Shown: positions 34,884 to 48,023, counted from the stretch's first letter. The stretch is DNA of 64,000 bases from Hahellaceae bacterium (GCA_016744695.1 JADGDV010000013.1:25223-89222), one strand, 5' to 3'. The notes: generated by a model from the letters alone, not told the origin. Translations and numbers: made by a program.

Positions 34884-36329
34884 ATGGTCACTAATGTTGT
34901 TCAGCTTACCGAGAGCAAAAAACACATTCAGCATATGAGTCGAGTATTCGATGATCAGAAAAGTGCTTATCGAAAAAATCCGATGCCGACCATAGAGCAA
35001 CGAATAGAAAACCTACAGACACTTAAAGATATCCTGCTAAAAAATCAAGACCGTTTTATTGCATCGATAAATTCAGACTTTAGCAGTCGCTCAGCCGATG
35101 AAACTTTATTAGCCGAAATAATGCCCGCTATACAAGGCATCAACTATGCGATAAAGAATCTTTCAAAATGGATGAAGCCATCTAAACGCCATGTGAGCTT
35201 ATTATTCCAGCCTGCCAGCAATAGAGTTGAATACCAACCTCTTGGTGTTGTGGGTGTTATCGTTCCTTGGAATTATCCATTATTTCTTGCAGTAGGACCT
35301 CTTACGGGAGCTTTAGCCGCAGGCAACCGCGTAATGATTAAGATGTCTGAGTACACACCAGAAACATCTCAGTTATTTAAAGATATTATCGAAGAATTTT
35401 TCCCTGAAAATTTAATCAGCGTAACAACCGGCGAAGCAGATGTAGCCATCGAGTTTGCTAAAAAGCCTTGGGGACATTTAATATTTACTGGATCTACAGC
35501 TGTTGGTCGCCATGTAATGCGTGCGGCAGCAGAGAATTTAACACCAGTAACACTAGAGCTAGGAGGTAAGTCACCAGCCATTATTTCAGCTGATGTACCA
35601 ATGAATGATGCAGCTGAACGTATTGTATTCGGTAAAGCCTTTAATGTTGGTCAAACTTGCGTAGCACCTGATTACGTTCTTTGCCCATCTGATCGCATTG
35701 AGCAATTTGTAGAATCATTCAAAACTAATTTTGCAACAATGTACCCATCTATTGCAGATAACAAAGACTTCAGCAGCATAATTGACGCGCGCCAAAAAGC
35801 ACGCCTAGAACACTATTTAGAGGATGCTAAGAATAAAGGGGCGACGGTTATTCAGATAAACCCTAAGAGCGAAAAGTTCCCTGAAGGCGTTCGCAAAATG
35901 CCTATACACTTAGTCTTGAATGCCAACGACACAATGCTGGTGATGCAAGAAGAGATTTTCGGTCCAATTTTACCCGTCGTGCCATACAGCCAACTTGATG
36001 AAGCAATAAACTACATCAACGACAGACCACACCCTCTGGCACTTTATTACTTTGGTTACGATAAAGATGCTCAGCAGCATGTATTAGAAAATACGCACTC
36101 TGGCGGCGTATGCATTAACGATACGCTTATGCACGTAGCCCAAGATGACATGCCCTTTGGTGGTGTAGGTACCTCTGGCATGGGACACTACCATGGAGAG
36201 GAGGGTTTCCGCACATTTTCTAACGCAAAAGGTGTGTTTGCTAAACAGAAAATTAACAGCGGCAAAGCAATACACCCACCACACGGCAGCTTACTTCACA
36301 AAGCAGTCTACTCCCTCTTTATTCGTTAA
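34884..36329 (+). CDS. Coniferyl aldehyde dehydrogenase-type NAD(P)-dependent aldehyde dehydrogenase
   Basis: PLGVVGVIVPWNYPLFLAVGPLTGALAAGNRVMIKMSE; VTLELGGKSPAII; FNVGQTCVAPDYVL. Confidence 0.9.
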   Translation: MVTNVVQLTESKKHIQHMSRVFDDQKSAYRKNPMPTIEQRIENLQTLKDILLKNQDRFIASINSDFSSRSADETLLAEIMPAIQGINYAIKNLSKWMKPSKRHVSLLFQPASNRVEYQPLGVVGVIVPWNYPLFLAVGPLTGALAAGNRVMIKMSEYTPETSQLFKDIIEEFFPENLISVTTGEADVAIEFAKKPWGHLIFTGSTAVGRHVMRAAAENLTPVTLELGGKSPAIISADVPMNDAAERIVFGKAFNVGQTCVAPDYVLCPSDRIEQFVESFKTNFATMYPSIADNKDFSSIIDARQKARLEHYLEDAKNKGATVIQINPKSEKFPEGVRKMPIHLVLNANDTMLVMQEEIFGPILPVVPYSQLDEAINYINDRPHPLALYYFGYDKDAQQHVLENTHSGGVCINDTLMHVAQDDMPFGGVGTSGMGHYHGEEGFRTFSNAKGVFAKQKINSGKAIHPPHGSLLHKAVYSLFIR

Positions 36330-36343
36330 TAATCGTCAAATTA

Positions 36344-36379
36344 AGAGCCCCTTCCATTTTGGATTTGTACTGGGGCTCT
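36344..36379 (+). terminator. Possible terminator hairpin downstream of aldehyde dehydrogenase
   Basis: AGAGCCCC ... GGGGCTCT (8-bp stem, 20-nt loop), followed by AATTTGG. Confidence 0.5.
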
Positions 36380-36426
36380 AATTTGGTTAATATTCCGCCC
36401 AAAATCTAGATTCACCTTTGGGCTGA

Positions 36427-37193
<767 letters not shown>

Positions 37194-37237
37194 ACAGTCT
37201 CCCCTCCAAAAAAGAGTGAGATCAGCCAGGGATTGGA

Positions 37238-38920
37238 ATGATGAAAGCTAGATTATTACCACTTACCACACTACTGCTAGCTCTATTCTTAGTGACGGGG
37301 TGCGCGAGCACTCCGCCAATCACATCTACAGCAGCCATTGCAACCGCTCACCCTCTTGCTACACAAGCAGGGTTCCGAGCACTAGACCAAGGAGGGAATG
37401 CCTTTGATGCGGCCGTTGCTGCAGCTTCCGTATTATCTGTCGTTGAGCCCTATAGTGCAGGCCTTGGTGGTGGAGGGTTCTGGTTACTTCAAGACAAAAA
37501 CGGAAAATCAGTCGTTATTGATGCCCGAGAAAAAGCACCAGAACACGCTCACAGAAATATGTACATCAACAAAAGCGGCGAACTGCTTCCAGATCACCCC
37601 TCAATCAATGGGCCAATGGCTGCGGCTATCCCGGGTCAAGCTGCGGCTTTTGCTCACATATCAAAACATTACGGAATCCGCCCTTTAGCAGCAAACCTTT
37701 CCGACGCCGTTCGGTTCGCAAATGAAGGTTTTCGGGTCGACAAAAAATACCAAATACAAGCAGGCTACCGCTTGGAAGCCCTCAAACAACACCCCTACTC
37801 TAAAAAAATATTTTTAGAAAATGGAGAGGTACCGTCTAAGAATTTTATCGTTAAGCAACCCAAGTTAGCAGGCACTCTTCGTTTACTTGGCAGGAAAGGA
37901 CACGAGGGGTTTTACACAGGGTTATTTGCTGAAAATCTTGTAGCCGATATCAATGCGAGTGGCGGCTTGTGGACACTTGAAGACCTTAATGAGTACCAAG
38001 TTATTGAACGCCCCCCGATAGTTTTTAAATATAAAGGCAGCACCATTATAAGCCCACCGCCACCATCATCTGGAGGGGTTGCTCTACAGCAAATGCTTAA
38101 TATTTTTGAGCGGTTTGACACCAGTGAAATAAGTAAGGTTAAAAGAACTCATCTTATTACAGAGATTATGCGCCGAGCATACCGAGACAGAGCAGAATGG
38201 CTAGGGGATACAGATTTTGTTGAGGTTCCTTTTAAGCAACTGACCTCTAACCCCTACCTAAACTACCTAGCAAGTACAATTGACCTAACAAAGGCTACGC
38301 CAAGCAATCAGTTATCACCCGCTGGATACGGAGACGAAGGCACACATACAACTCATTTATCAATAGTCGACAAGTGGGGAAATAAAGTCTCCGCCACACT
38401 CAGTATCAACCTCCCCTTTGGATCAGCATTTACGTCTTCATCTACTGGCGTACTACTTAATAACGAGATGGATGATTTCTCAATTAAGCCAGGCACACCA
38501 AATGCCTACGGTCTAGTAGGAAATGACCAGAATGCCATTGCCCCAAAGAAGCGTCCATTATCCAGCATGACCCCAATAATTATAGAATCTCCTGAATCTT
38601 CGGCTATTATTGGCACCCCCGGCGGTAGTCGAATTATTACGATGGTTTTACTGGGAGTACTAGATTACATGGATCAAAAAACCGCCGACGAATGGGTGAA
38701 CACCCCTCGATTTCATCATCAGTACCTCCCTGACGTCATTCAACATGAACCTGATACGTTTACCAAAAATGAAGTACGATCCTTAAAAGGAATGGGGCAT
38801 ACGCTCAAAGAGGTTATGCATGAATACGGCAATATGCAGGTAATTCACATCAATAAATTAACAGGCGCCATTGAAGCGGCATCAGATCCTAGAGGGAAAG
38901 GTCAAGCCATTGTTCGCTAG
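37238..38920 (+). CDS. ggt: Gamma-glutamyltransferase (lipobox-bearing)
   Basis: Lipobox LVTGC; DQGGNAFDAAVAAASVLSVVEPYSAGLGGGGFWL; autoprocessing site GTHTTHLSIVD; IIGTPGGSRI. Confidence 0.94.
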   Translation: MMKARLLPLTTLLLALFLVTGCASTPPITSTAAIATAHPLATQAGFRALDQGGNAFDAAVAAASVLSVVEPYSAGLGGGGFWLLQDKNGKSVVIDAREKAPEHAHRNMYINKSGELLPDHPSINGPMAAAIPGQAAAFAHISKHYGIRPLAANLSDAVRFANEGFRVDKKYQIQAGYRLEALKQHPYSKKIFLENGEVPSKNFIVKQPKLAGTLRLLGRKGHEGFYTGLFAENLVADINASGGLWTLEDLNEYQVIERPPIVFKYKGSTIISPPPPSSGGVALQQMLNIFERFDTSEISKVKRTHLITEIMRRAYRDRAEWLGDTDFVEVPFKQLTSNPYLNYLASTIDLTKATPSNQLSPAGYGDEGTHTTHLSIVDKWGNKVSATLSINLPFGSAFTSSSTGVLLNNEMDDFSIKPGTPNAYGLVGNDQNAIAPKKRPLSSMTPIIIESPESSAIIGTPGGSRIITMVLLGVLDYMDQKTADEWVNTPRFHHQYLPDVIQHEPDTFTKNEVRSLKGMGHTLKEVMHEYGNMQVIHINKLTGAIEAASDPRGKGQAIVR

Positions 38921-39063
38921 GCACTATAATATTTAACATTAGAGCAACTTCATTACAAAAGACAAAAACTAACCCTTCTATCCCATTATTTTTACAAGTC
39001 TTTATTTTTGTCTACACTATAACTAATAATCAATCATAATTATCTTTTGGGGAGCAAATACAA

Positions 39064-39618
39064 ATGGCAGATGCAGATAGAGATGAATCTGATGAGCATG
39101 ATGATTTATCAGAAGAGCAGCGTATTTCTCTATTGGAAAAAAGCGTCACCACGAATAAGGTAGTCCTCCTTATTTTAGCGCTCATCCTGATTGTAGGGAT
39201 ATCGGTTACACTGACGGTGATGATTATTTCTGGGATGAGTGACGAAGAGTCTCTGGTTGGACAAGAGGCGTTTGTGCAAGTTCAACAAGAAATAACATTA
39301 CTAAACCAACAAATTGCAGAACAGAAAAATACTATTACCAAGCTCGAGCAAGAATACACAGGCTTAAAAGGCCTACTTGAAAATAGCAGCGCACCTACAT
39401 TTCAAAAGGTTTTATTGCAGCAAGAAAAAAGCTACCAAGATTTCATTAAATCAATGCAATCTGGTATGTATGACCTAGCTCATATGGTGCCTGGATCACG
39501 TACCTGGCTTGAGTTATATAATGAGCAAATGAATAAAGCAGTGCAATTAAGCCAAAAAAGAGAACGAGAACTTAAACGCCTTCAAACGGGAGAAGTACTT
39601 ATCGAGCCTGACTTTTAA
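39064..39618 (+). CDS. Hypothetical membrane protein with C-terminal coiled coil
   Basis: Acidic N-terminus, single TM VLLILALILIVGISVTLTVMII, Gln/Glu-rich coiled coil; complete ORF with GGGG ribosome-binding region. Confidence 0.75.
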   Translation: MADADRDESDEHDDLSEEQRISLLEKSVTTNKVVLLILALILIVGISVTLTVMIISGMSDEESLVGQEAFVQVQQEITLLNQQIAEQKNTITKLEQEYTGLKGLLENSSAPTFQKVLLQQEKSYQDFIKSMQSGMYDLAHMVPGSRTWLELYNEQMNKAVQLSQKRERELKRLQTGEVLIEPDF

Positions 39619-39628
39619 CATCAGGCTC
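39604..39628. terminator. Hairpin overlapping the stop codon of ORF 39064-39618
   Basis: GAGCCTGA-cttttaaca-TCAGGCTC between convergent genes. Confidence 0.5.
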
Positions 39629-39648
39629 AATGAGTCAACGCTTTGTCA

Positions 39649-40944
39649 TCACATTAGTGGAGGTAACGGAATTTCCATTCCATTCACGTTAATGATCATA
39701 TTCTCAAGCGTGGCTTCTGTTTTATAGACGCCACCTTCTTTCACGATGAATTTCTGCGCTATAAGAGCATCTAATTGATTCTGCATCTCAGGTGTTCCGC
39801 CCTCGACTAGCAAGGCAGGAATCGAAAGTGTCAAATTGCCCTTAGTTGTTTGCAGTAACACCCCTGGTCCTGCGTCAGTTGCAACATCAGACTCTGGCTG
39901 CTCTAAGTGAAGCTGGCCATTAACATCTCCTTTTGGCGTGTTCACAAACAACTCAGAAATATCTATTTTAAGCCCTTTGTTCAATAAATTCGTCACATCT
40001 TGCCCAATGCGAGCAAACTGTTCCATTTGCGCCATAGCTTGCTGCTGAGGATCGCTTATCTGCGCGGTCTCCTCCAGCTTATCAAGGGTTTCCATTAACG
40101 CATCAAATTCTTCTACGGCTAAATCACGTAAGCTGAAAGTCAATTTTTGATTTTTAAACTCATCGTCATTAAGCTTAACGCTATCAAAAGCCATATTAAA
40201 ACTTGAGTTAATACGACCCGCTGATGCCTCTTCTGTTAGAGAGCTAAATTTCAATGATTTAAGGTCAAATTTCTGCCCATTCTCAGCGCCACTAATAGAG
40301 CCCAGTGTCATAGACATATCACTGGTCCATAAATAATCAGTCAACTGACTACCCGTTTGCACCATAGACAGCTTGCCAATATTTAAAACATCACCACCTT
40401 CGCCCTTTACACTCATACCTGGCCAGCTTATGTTAGCCTTAACCTTCTTATGGTTTGACGGCACATCAACTGTCATTTGAAAAACCGCAATAGATGCAGT
40501 TTCGCCACTATCTTCTTTGGTAAAGTTAACTTCTGGGGTGCTTGCAACAATAGAGGCGTCACCCAAAAGGTTCACCTTAGTTACAATTTCAACAGGAGGT
40601 TTATCACCCAAAAACTCTTTAAACTCAGCTTTTGTAGCCTCGTCCAAAACCACGTGCGTAATTGCACTAACTGAATAAATACCATGTGACATATGGGTAT
40701 TTAGCTTTACTTCCTGAGGCAGTTCTTCATCAAGTTCAGTTCCGTCGATTTTTATGATCGTAACGACATCCGCACCTAAATAACCCTTTTCGTAACTCTC
40801 AGAAACAGCAGTAATGCCTGTCTGCATATTCAAAGATTCAATAGCCTGATAATATTGAGTCTCTGCTTCGGTGCCACTTAGATACGGCCCTCCAAGAGCA
40901 ACAACACCTAAGCCAACCAAACCTACACCTACCCATTTATTCAT
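39649..40944 (-). CDS. YdgA/DUF945 family protein
   Basis: N-terminal MNKWVGVGLVGLGVVALGGPYLSGTEAETQYYQAIESLN typical of YdgA-like proteins. Confidence 0.85.
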   Translation of the reverse strand: MNKWVGVGLVGLGVVALGGPYLSGTEAETQYYQAIESLNMQTGITAVSESYEKGYLGADVVTIIKIDGTELDEELPQEVKLNTHMSHGIYSVSAITHVVLDEATKAEFKEFLGDKPPVEIVTKVNLLGDASIVASTPEVNFTKEDSGETASIAVFQMTVDVPSNHKKVKANISWPGMSVKGEGGDVLNIGKLSMVQTGSQLTDYLWTSDMSMTLGSISGAENGQKFDLKSLKFSSLTEEASAGRINSSFNMAFDSVKLNDDEFKNQKLTFSLRDLAVEEFDALMETLDKLEETAQISDPQQQAMAQMEQFARIGQDVTNLLNKGLKIDISELFVNTPKGDVNGQLHLEQPESDVATDAGPGVLLQTTKGNLTLSIPALLVEGGTPEMQNQLDALIAQKFIVKEGGVYKTEATLENMIINVNGMEIPLPPLM

Positions 40945-40981
40945 TTACATCTCCGTCTTCATATTTTTATTTAAACCGCTA

Positions 40982-41320
40982 TTATTGTTTATTGCATGTC
41001 ACGTCTATATTTAGCCTAACAATAGATCTGTTCATATTTGCAGAAATCATCTTTTTGACCCCAGGATTAATCTTCTCCCTTCTGGTAGTAGGCAATTCTG
41101 GGCCATTTTTAAACACAACCTGGCACTCAACCACCTCCTGCTCTTTATTTTCAATAAAGACCATTCCACGAAGACCAACAAGACTGCTTTCAACTAAAAT
41201 ATCGAGTTTATTAAGCTCCTCATTAACAAACACAGGGGTGGCCGAAACAGGAAAAGAAGCCCCGATAACCAAGAGTGAGGCAACAAACAAACGAGCCAAA
41301 AACCTTTTTATAATATACAT
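40982..41320 (-). CDS. Small exported hypothetical protein
   Basis: Signal peptide (LFVASLLVIGASFPVSATP), 112 aa, VECQVVFKNGPELPTTRREKINPG. Confidence 0.7.
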   Translation of the reverse strand: MYIIKRFLARLFVASLLVIGASFPVSATPVFVNEELNKLDILVESSLVGLRGMVFIENKEQEVVECQVVFKNGPELPTTRREKINPGVKKMISANMNRSIVRLNIDVTCNKQ

Positions 41321-41354
41321 AATTTATCCTACTTTATATTTTTTAGGTGACTCT

Positions 41355-42404
41355 TTAGTCTTTAATATCTGGCCCCATAATAATCGCAATCCATTTAGTA
41401 TCATCACTACTTTCAAAAGCCATTTTTAATAACATGGTCAAGGGTACAGACAATAACATACCTACCGGACCCATAACCCAGCCCCAAAATACCAGGGACA
41501 AGAACACAATCAGCGTCGAAAGCCCAAGTCCCTTCCCCATATACCTAGGCTCTATAACATTTCCCATTATAATATTAGCTAGCAAATAACCTAAACCAAC
41601 AAACAGCGATGACAAAGGCCCTAATTGAATGAGCGCCAATAACATCGCAGGCACCGCGGCAATAATAGAGCCAATATTCGGCACAAAGTTAAAAAGGAAA
41701 GCAACCAATCCCCACAGCAAAGCATAATCAACGCCTATAGCTAGCAGCCAGCAATAAATGAGCGACCCTGTCATTAAGCTAATCACGGTCTTAATCGTCA
41801 TATAGCGTTTCACATTATCTAGAAACTGTGAGATATGCGCCATATGCAAGCTATCTTCACCAAACGCATGTTTTAACTTATGAGGAAGGCTCGAACCTTC
41901 AAATAACATAAAGATAACCGTAAGAATAATCATAAAAGAGTTAGAAAGTACCCCCCCTAAGCCTCCTAGCGTACTTGCGGCTACTTTCAGGATCACTCCT
42001 GGGTCAAAGTGCTGTTTAAGAACATCTGCAGGTACATCAACCCCCCACCCGTTCAGCGTGTTGATAAAATCATGAAATATAACCTGTAAACGCTCTTGAT
42101 AAAGCGGAATATCTTTTGAGAAGTCGGAAACAGAAGAGGCAATAATCGTAATAAACACAACTTGCACGCCTGTTATGCCCACAACAACAATCAAAAGCGA
42201 AAGCCAATCAGGCACACCTTTACGTAGCAGAAGCATAAAGGGTGGAGCACAGATAATTGCAAAAAAACCCGATAGTAAAAATGTAACCATCAAAGATTCC
42301 GCAGACTTAACGCCTGCTACAACCACAATAAATGCAGCGAATATGATAAGTAAACGCCCTGCACTAGAGAACCCAGAATGCCCCTGCATATTAATTCCAC
42401 TCAA
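41355..42404 (-). CDS. AI-2E transporter/PerM family permease
   Basis: Multi-TM; FLFNFVPNIGSIIAAVPAMLLALIQLG and NVIEPRYMGKGLGLSTLIVFLSLVFWGWVMGPVGMLLSVPLT. Confidence 0.92.
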   Translation of the reverse strand: MSGINMQGHSGFSSAGRLLIIFAAFIVVVAGVKSAESLMVTFLLSGFFAIICAPPFMLLLRKGVPDWLSLLIVVVGITGVQVVFITIIASSVSDFSKDIPLYQERLQVIFHDFINTLNGWGVDVPADVLKQHFDPGVILKVAASTLGGLGGVLSNSFMIILTVIFMLFEGSSLPHKLKHAFGEDSLHMAHISQFLDNVKRYMTIKTVISLMTGSLIYCWLLAIGVDYALLWGLVAFLFNFVPNIGSIIAAVPAMLLALIQLGPLSSLFVGLGYLLANIIMGNVIEPRYMGKGLGLSTLIVFLSLVFWGWVMGPVGMLLSVPLTMLLKMAFESSDDTKWIAIIMGPDIKD

Positions 42405-42443
42405 TTCTGTGAGCTTGACGCCCAGTTAACATAACAATAAAAC

Positions 42444-44654
42444 CTAAACAGCAGACAGCGTCTCCAGCAAGGTTTGTTGCACACAAATACGTTCTTCGCC
42501 CTCTTCAGGCTGAATTTGTGTATACCCACCATCGGACTGCAACAACCAACTTTGGCAATTATCCTTAAGATAGGTTTCTAACTCATTTTTTACACGTAAA
42601 GATAATTTTTTATCCTCTATAGGGAAGCAGGTTTCCACTCGGTGTACGAGGTTACGAACCATCCAGTCAGCGCTAGCACCGTAAACCTCAGGGTTACCAT
42701 CATTTTCAAAATAATAAACGCGCGTATGCTCCAGAAAACGACCAATCACAGAGCGCACCGTTATATTTTCAGAAACGCCAGGAATACCTGGTCGCAAACA
42801 ACAAATGCCACGAATCACTAACTCAATTTTCACTCCAGCCTGAGACGCTTTTAGCAAAGCTTTCATTATTTTAGGGTCAGTAAGCGAGTTCACTTTAATC
42901 AATATATATGCAGTTTTCCCTTCCTCTGCATTTGTTGCCTCTCTCTCTATCAGTTCCATCATCTTACTGTGCAAAGTGAAGGGAGCGTGATATAACTTTT
43001 TAATTTTTAGCGCTTTACCCATTCCTGTTAGCTGTTGGAATATTTTATGCACATCTTTTGTTAACGCCTCATCACAGGTCATGAAACTATAATCAGTATA
43101 AAGGCGAGCATTTCCGGCATGATAATTTCCAGTGCCTAAATGAACATAACGCTTAAACCCACCTTCTTCTCGGCGCACAATTAAGATCATTTTTGCATGG
43201 GTTTTATAACCCACTACACCATAAACAACCACAACACCGGCTTCTTGAAGTCTGCTGGCCAGTTCTAAGTTCTCCGCTTCATCAAATCGTGCCCGCAGCT
43301 CTATAACCACAGTAACTTCTTTGCCTCGACGAGCAGCATCAACCAATGCCACAACTATTTCCGAGTCAGCACCACTTCGGTAGAGTGTCTGTTTAATAGC
43401 CGCGACACTTGGATCTTTAGCCGCTTGCCTCAATAAATCAACAACAGGGGTAAAGCTTTGATAAGGATGAAGCAACAAAATATCTTTTTGACGAACGGCT
43501 TCGAATATATCCTGTTTGCTATTCAGTGTTTTAGGAATACCCGGCGTAAAGCTCGGATAAACAAGATCATTACGGTTAATCACGGCCCCAAGATTCATTA
43601 AGCGAGTTAGGTTAACCGGCCCTCGCACTCTATAAAGCTCTCGCTCTGACAAGCCAAACTCTTTTAGCAAAAAGCTAACTAATTCTTCAGGGCAGTTATC
43701 TGCAACTTCCAGACGAACAGCATCACCAAAACGTCGGCTCAACAACTCCCCTCGTAATGCAGAGGCTAAATCTTCCATATCATCATGTGCTAACACAAGG
43801 TCAGCATTACGCGTCAATCTAAACTGGTAACAGCCTTTTACAACCATGCCTGGAAATAAACTGTCTGTATGATTGTGAATAATAGAAGATAGAAAAACAA
43901 GGTTATCGCCGCCATCACAAATCTCATCAGGCAATCGAACCATACGAGGTAATGAACGTGGTGCAGGAACAATCCCCATCCCCGTTTCACGGCCAAAAGC
44001 GTCCTTTCCTTCCAACTCAACAATAAAGTTTAAGCTCTTATTAACCAAACGAGGGAATGGGTGTGAAGGGTCAAGACCAATAGGGTTAATAACCGGCAGA
44101 ATTTCTTTTTCGAAGTAATTAGCAACCCACTCTGTTTGCTTGTCACTCCATTCTCTACGTCTCAGGAATCGGATATTTTCTCGCTGCAAAGCAGGAATAA
44201 GTTCTTCGTTTAGTACTCTATACTGTTCATCCACAAATGCATGTGTAATCGTATCAATTTTTTCGAGCACCTGATCTGGCGTTAAGCCATCAGGGCCAAC
44301 CGTTTCACGTCCATATTTAATTTGGTGCTTAAGCCCGGCTACTCTGATCTCAAAAAACTCGTCCATATTGCTACTAAAAATACAGCAAAACATCATGCGA
44401 TTAAGTAGAGGATGATTTTCATCAACTGTTTGTCTTAAAACGCGATAGTTGAACTGTAGGTGGCTAAGTTCTCGATTAATATAATAATCATGAGAATTAA
44501 GATCAAACCCCTCAACCGATGATGCCGCATCCGCCTCTGGTGTACTTACTGTCGTATTTGCAACGTCGGCATCTATGGCAGGTTTATTAACGGCCGCCCT
44601 CGGGGTCGTTACTTTTGACGTTGTTGTTTTTGAAACTATCTTATTTACCGTCAT
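42444..44654 (-). CDS. ppk1: Polyphosphate kinase 1
   Basis: [78 protein letters not shown]. Confidence 0.97.
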   Translation of the reverse strand: MTVNKIVSKTTTSKVTTPRAAVNKPAIDADVANTTVSTPEADAASSVEGFDLNSHDYYINRELSHLQFNYRVLRQTVDENHPLLNRMMFCCIFSSNMDEFFEIRVAGLKHQIKYGRETVGPDGLTPDQVLEKIDTITHAFVDEQYRVLNEELIPALQRENIRFLRRREWSDKQTEWVANYFEKEILPVINPIGLDPSHPFPRLVNKSLNFIVELEGKDAFGRETGMGIVPAPRSLPRMVRLPDEICDGGDNLVFLSSIIHNHTDSLFPGMVVKGCYQFRLTRNADLVLAHDDMEDLASALRGELLSRRFGDAVRLEVADNCPEELVSFLLKEFGLSERELYRVRGPVNLTRLMNLGAVINRNDLVYPSFTPGIPKTLNSKQDIFEAVRQKDILLLHPYQSFTPVVDLLRQAAKDPSVAAIKQTLYRSGADSEIVVALVDAARRGKEVTVVIELRARFDEAENLELASRLQEAGVVVVYGVVGYKTHAKMILIVRREEGGFKRYVHLGTGNYHAGNARLYTDYSFMTCDEALTKDVHKIFQQLTGMGKALKIKKLYHAPFTLHSKMMELIEREATNAEEGKTAYILIKVNSLTDPKIMKALLKASQAGVKIELVIRGICCLRPGIPGVSENITVRSVIGRFLEHTRVYYFENDGNPEVYGASADWMVRNLVHRVETCFPIEDKKLSLRVKNELETYLKDNCQSWLLQSDGGYTQIQPEEGEERICVQQTLLETLSAV

Positions 44655-44678
44655 CTATCACCTCAATTATTTTGTTAC

Positions 44679-45731
<1,053 letters not shown>

Positions 45732-45884
45732 TCACTGCCTCAAGCATAACAAAGTTCTACACATATTATTACTGACATGTGACAACTGGACTACTTTGAG
45801 AACGTAATAAAAGGGAAAACATCAAGGGAAGTTAATTAGCATGAGCCTAGCCTAGTTTATGACGGTGGCAGCTACACTCAAGAA

Positions 45885-45906
45885 AGAAAAAGGCTTTTAA
45901 TAAGCC
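45885..45906 (-). terminator. Rho-independent terminator overlapping the stop of the DUF3592-like gene
   Basis: Minus-strand reading GGCTT-ATTAA-AAGCC followed by TTTTTC. Confidence 0.7.
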
Positions 45907-46682
45907 GCGTAAGCTATATCAATTAAAAACACCGATGCAATAATAGCCATGCCACTCATCAAACACCCTGCACCAAAAATCTGAGAACCAAAAATGCGTC
46001 GCTTTTGGGTTTTATCATCAATCATCGCTCTCCAGTGATTGAATGCTGACGGCTCCAAAATCAACACACGCATACGACCTCTTCCATCAAGCTCATAACG
46101 CGCTTTACTGCTTTCATCTCTATTACAATAATAAGCAACCATAATAAAAAGGCAAAAGGTCAAAATAATAGAAGAAAAGCAGATATGAGCAATCGTTAAA
46201 CCAACCGATGAAAATACAGCACCAATGACTAGCCCAACAGACAGTACCGCAAGCATGAGAATTAAAGATACCGTTGAGCGACTAACACGCCCCTGACCCC
46301 TTCTTGACCGACAGAACCTTAAATCAACAGCATCGCCTATATGATACTGGTCAGACGATTGACCGCTTATCATAGTAAAACGAACCGCCTCACCATTGGA
46401 CAAGTACTCTATTACGGGATAAAGACTATATTGCTTGTCACTAGAATATAAGGATTCAGAAGAGACATGCTCCGGTTTATTAGCCAGCGTTGTTTGCTGA
46501 GTTAAATTTGAATAACCATGTAACGAAGATTGTTGAATAGAAACGACATTGCCCTTAACGATATAACCGCTCGTTAAAAAGCGCACATAATCCCGTAGCA
46601 TAAACCAACCTGCAGCTAGCAGAGTTAGCCCCATCGCAAGAGTGAAAACATCCATTGTTATATCCCTTCTTGTAATACTCAA
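45897..46682 (-). CDS. DUF3592-like membrane protein
   Basis: YPVIEYLSNGEAVRFTMISGQSSDQYHIGDAVDLRFCRSRRGQGRV pattern with flanking TM segments. Confidence 0.65.
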   Translation of the reverse strand: MSITRRDITMDVFTLAMGLTLLAAGWFMLRDYVRFLTSGYIVKGNVVSIQQSSLHGYSNLTQQTTLANKPEHVSSESLYSSDKQYSLYPVIEYLSNGEAVRFTMISGQSSDQYHIGDAVDLRFCRSRRGQGRVSRSTVSLILMLAVLSVGLVIGAVFSSVGLTIAHICFSSIILTFCLFIMVAYYCNRDESSKARYELDGRGRMRVLILEPSAFNHWRAMIDDKTQKRRIFGSQIFGAGCLMSGMAIIASVFLIDIAYAAY

Positions 46683-46842
46683 AACCCTTATTAAAGCAGG
46701 TTAGATGTACCACTGAAGCCACTTCATGCGGCCTCTTCTTATTATATGGTCGAGAGTATAAATAAGCGGCTCACCTTACACAAGATTTTGTGATGGGTTT
46801 CTCGGAATAAATGTCTACTAACAACAGAAGTAGCGCTGAGGG

Positions 46843-47883
46843 TTAACCACCATTGATGCGGTCAAGCGCTTTAACCCGGCGAGTTTCAATATCGGAGAAA
46901 TGATGACTTCGAAGCTGCTCTATCTGTTCGACTAGGTCTTGCTGACTTAGCCCCGAACTATCTAATTGCGCTTTTTCTATTCGGTACTGCTTAAGTCGTA
47001 ACTCCCACTCCCCTCGCTTCTGGTCAAGCTCGGCTAAACGCACAGCCGCTTCTTCACCGAACTCCTGAGACCTTAACTGGTGAATTTCTGCGGGTGATGC
47101 ATTTTGTTTTTCAAGCTTCGTTTCTTCAACAAGGTAGCGTTGATATTGTGTTACTTCGGCACGCTGCTGGCGAATATCCTCAGGCAAAGTGTCCTCTAAT
47201 TGCGCTAACTGCTCTTTTCTTTCCTCTTCAGTTAAAGCCTTATCGTGTAATACACTCAAACGATTTAGCGTATAACGATCAACCGCCTCATCTTCAGAAA
47301 AGAATGCATCCACTACCTCCGCACTTAGATGAGTACGACGCGCATCAAATATTGCTTCTAAGCGGCTAGCCAACATCGGTAACTGACTACCATTAAAAGA
47401 AGCTGGGTTAAACTCTCCTATTTGCTGCTCTAACTCATACAATTGTGTTTTATATGACAAGTAGTCTTCGAGAATCGTTAGCGCCTGAGATCTTGCAGGC
47501 TCCTCAAGCTGGGTCATAATAGCATCGTGAATTCTTGCTGTTATTTCAGCAATAGACTCTTCCCCCACTGTCGCCATAAAATAATCAAAGTAGCGCTTAA
47601 TGCCCTGTTCAACAATTAAGTCACCATTTTCATCTACCCGAAAACCCCCGTCCACCTCAGTACCTCTTAACGATGCAGGTAACTCAGAATCTGACAAATC
47701 TATTTTATTGGCCTCTTGTACTAGCTGAGCCCCTAGGCTTGCGCTGTTATTGGTGGGCGATACAAGTGATTTAGAAGAGTCTTGATTAAACGTGACCTTT
47801 TTTGGCGGCACTTCGTTTTTCCAAAAGAATACGGCAAGCAGAACAATAGCGGAAACAAGAACGATCCATTTAAGGTGCTTCAT
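46843..47883 (-). CDS. lifO: Lipase secretion chaperone (LifO)
   Basis: N-terminal TM anchor, LRGTEVDGGFRVDENGDLIVEQGIKRYFDYFMATVGE (Lif RxxFDY motif), helix-rich Gln/Glu C-terminal body. Confidence 0.9.
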   Translation of the reverse strand: MKHLKWIVLVSAIVLLAVFFWKNEVPPKKVTFNQDSSKSLVSPTNNSASLGAQLVQEANKIDLSDSELPASLRGTEVDGGFRVDENGDLIVEQGIKRYFDYFMATVGEESIAEITARIHDAIMTQLEEPARSQALTILEDYLSYKTQLYELEQQIGEFNPASFNGSQLPMLASRLEAIFDARRTHLSAEVVDAFFSEDEAVDRYTLNRLSVLHDKALTEEERKEQLAQLEDTLPEDIRQQRAEVTQYQRYLVEETKLEKQNASPAEIHQLRSQEFGEEAAVRLAELDQKRGEWELRLKQYRIEKAQLDSSGLSQQDLVEQIEQLRSHHFSDIETRRVKALDRINGG

Positions 47884-47959
47884 TAATAATCCTATTTTTT
47901 ATTTTTATAACTTCGGAACGATGGTGCTAGAAGAGTAACTATAAAGAATAATCAAGAAC

Positions 47960-47984
47960 TAAAAAAGGGTGCACGTCGCACCCT
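47960..47984 (-). terminator. Rho-independent terminator between the SutA-like gene and lifO
   Basis: Minus-strand reading AGGGTGC-GACGT-GCACCCTTTTTTAG. Confidence 0.9.
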
Positions 47985-48023
47985 GAAGAGACAGTTTTAT
48001 GGAAATGTAAACACTAAAGCCGT

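Noticed and set aside
47960-47984. GGGTGC..GCACCC hairpin as a second copy of the metY-hemE REP-like element
   Set aside because: It shares only the GGGTGC/GCACCC ends and has a clear T-tract, so an ordinary intrinsic terminator explains it.
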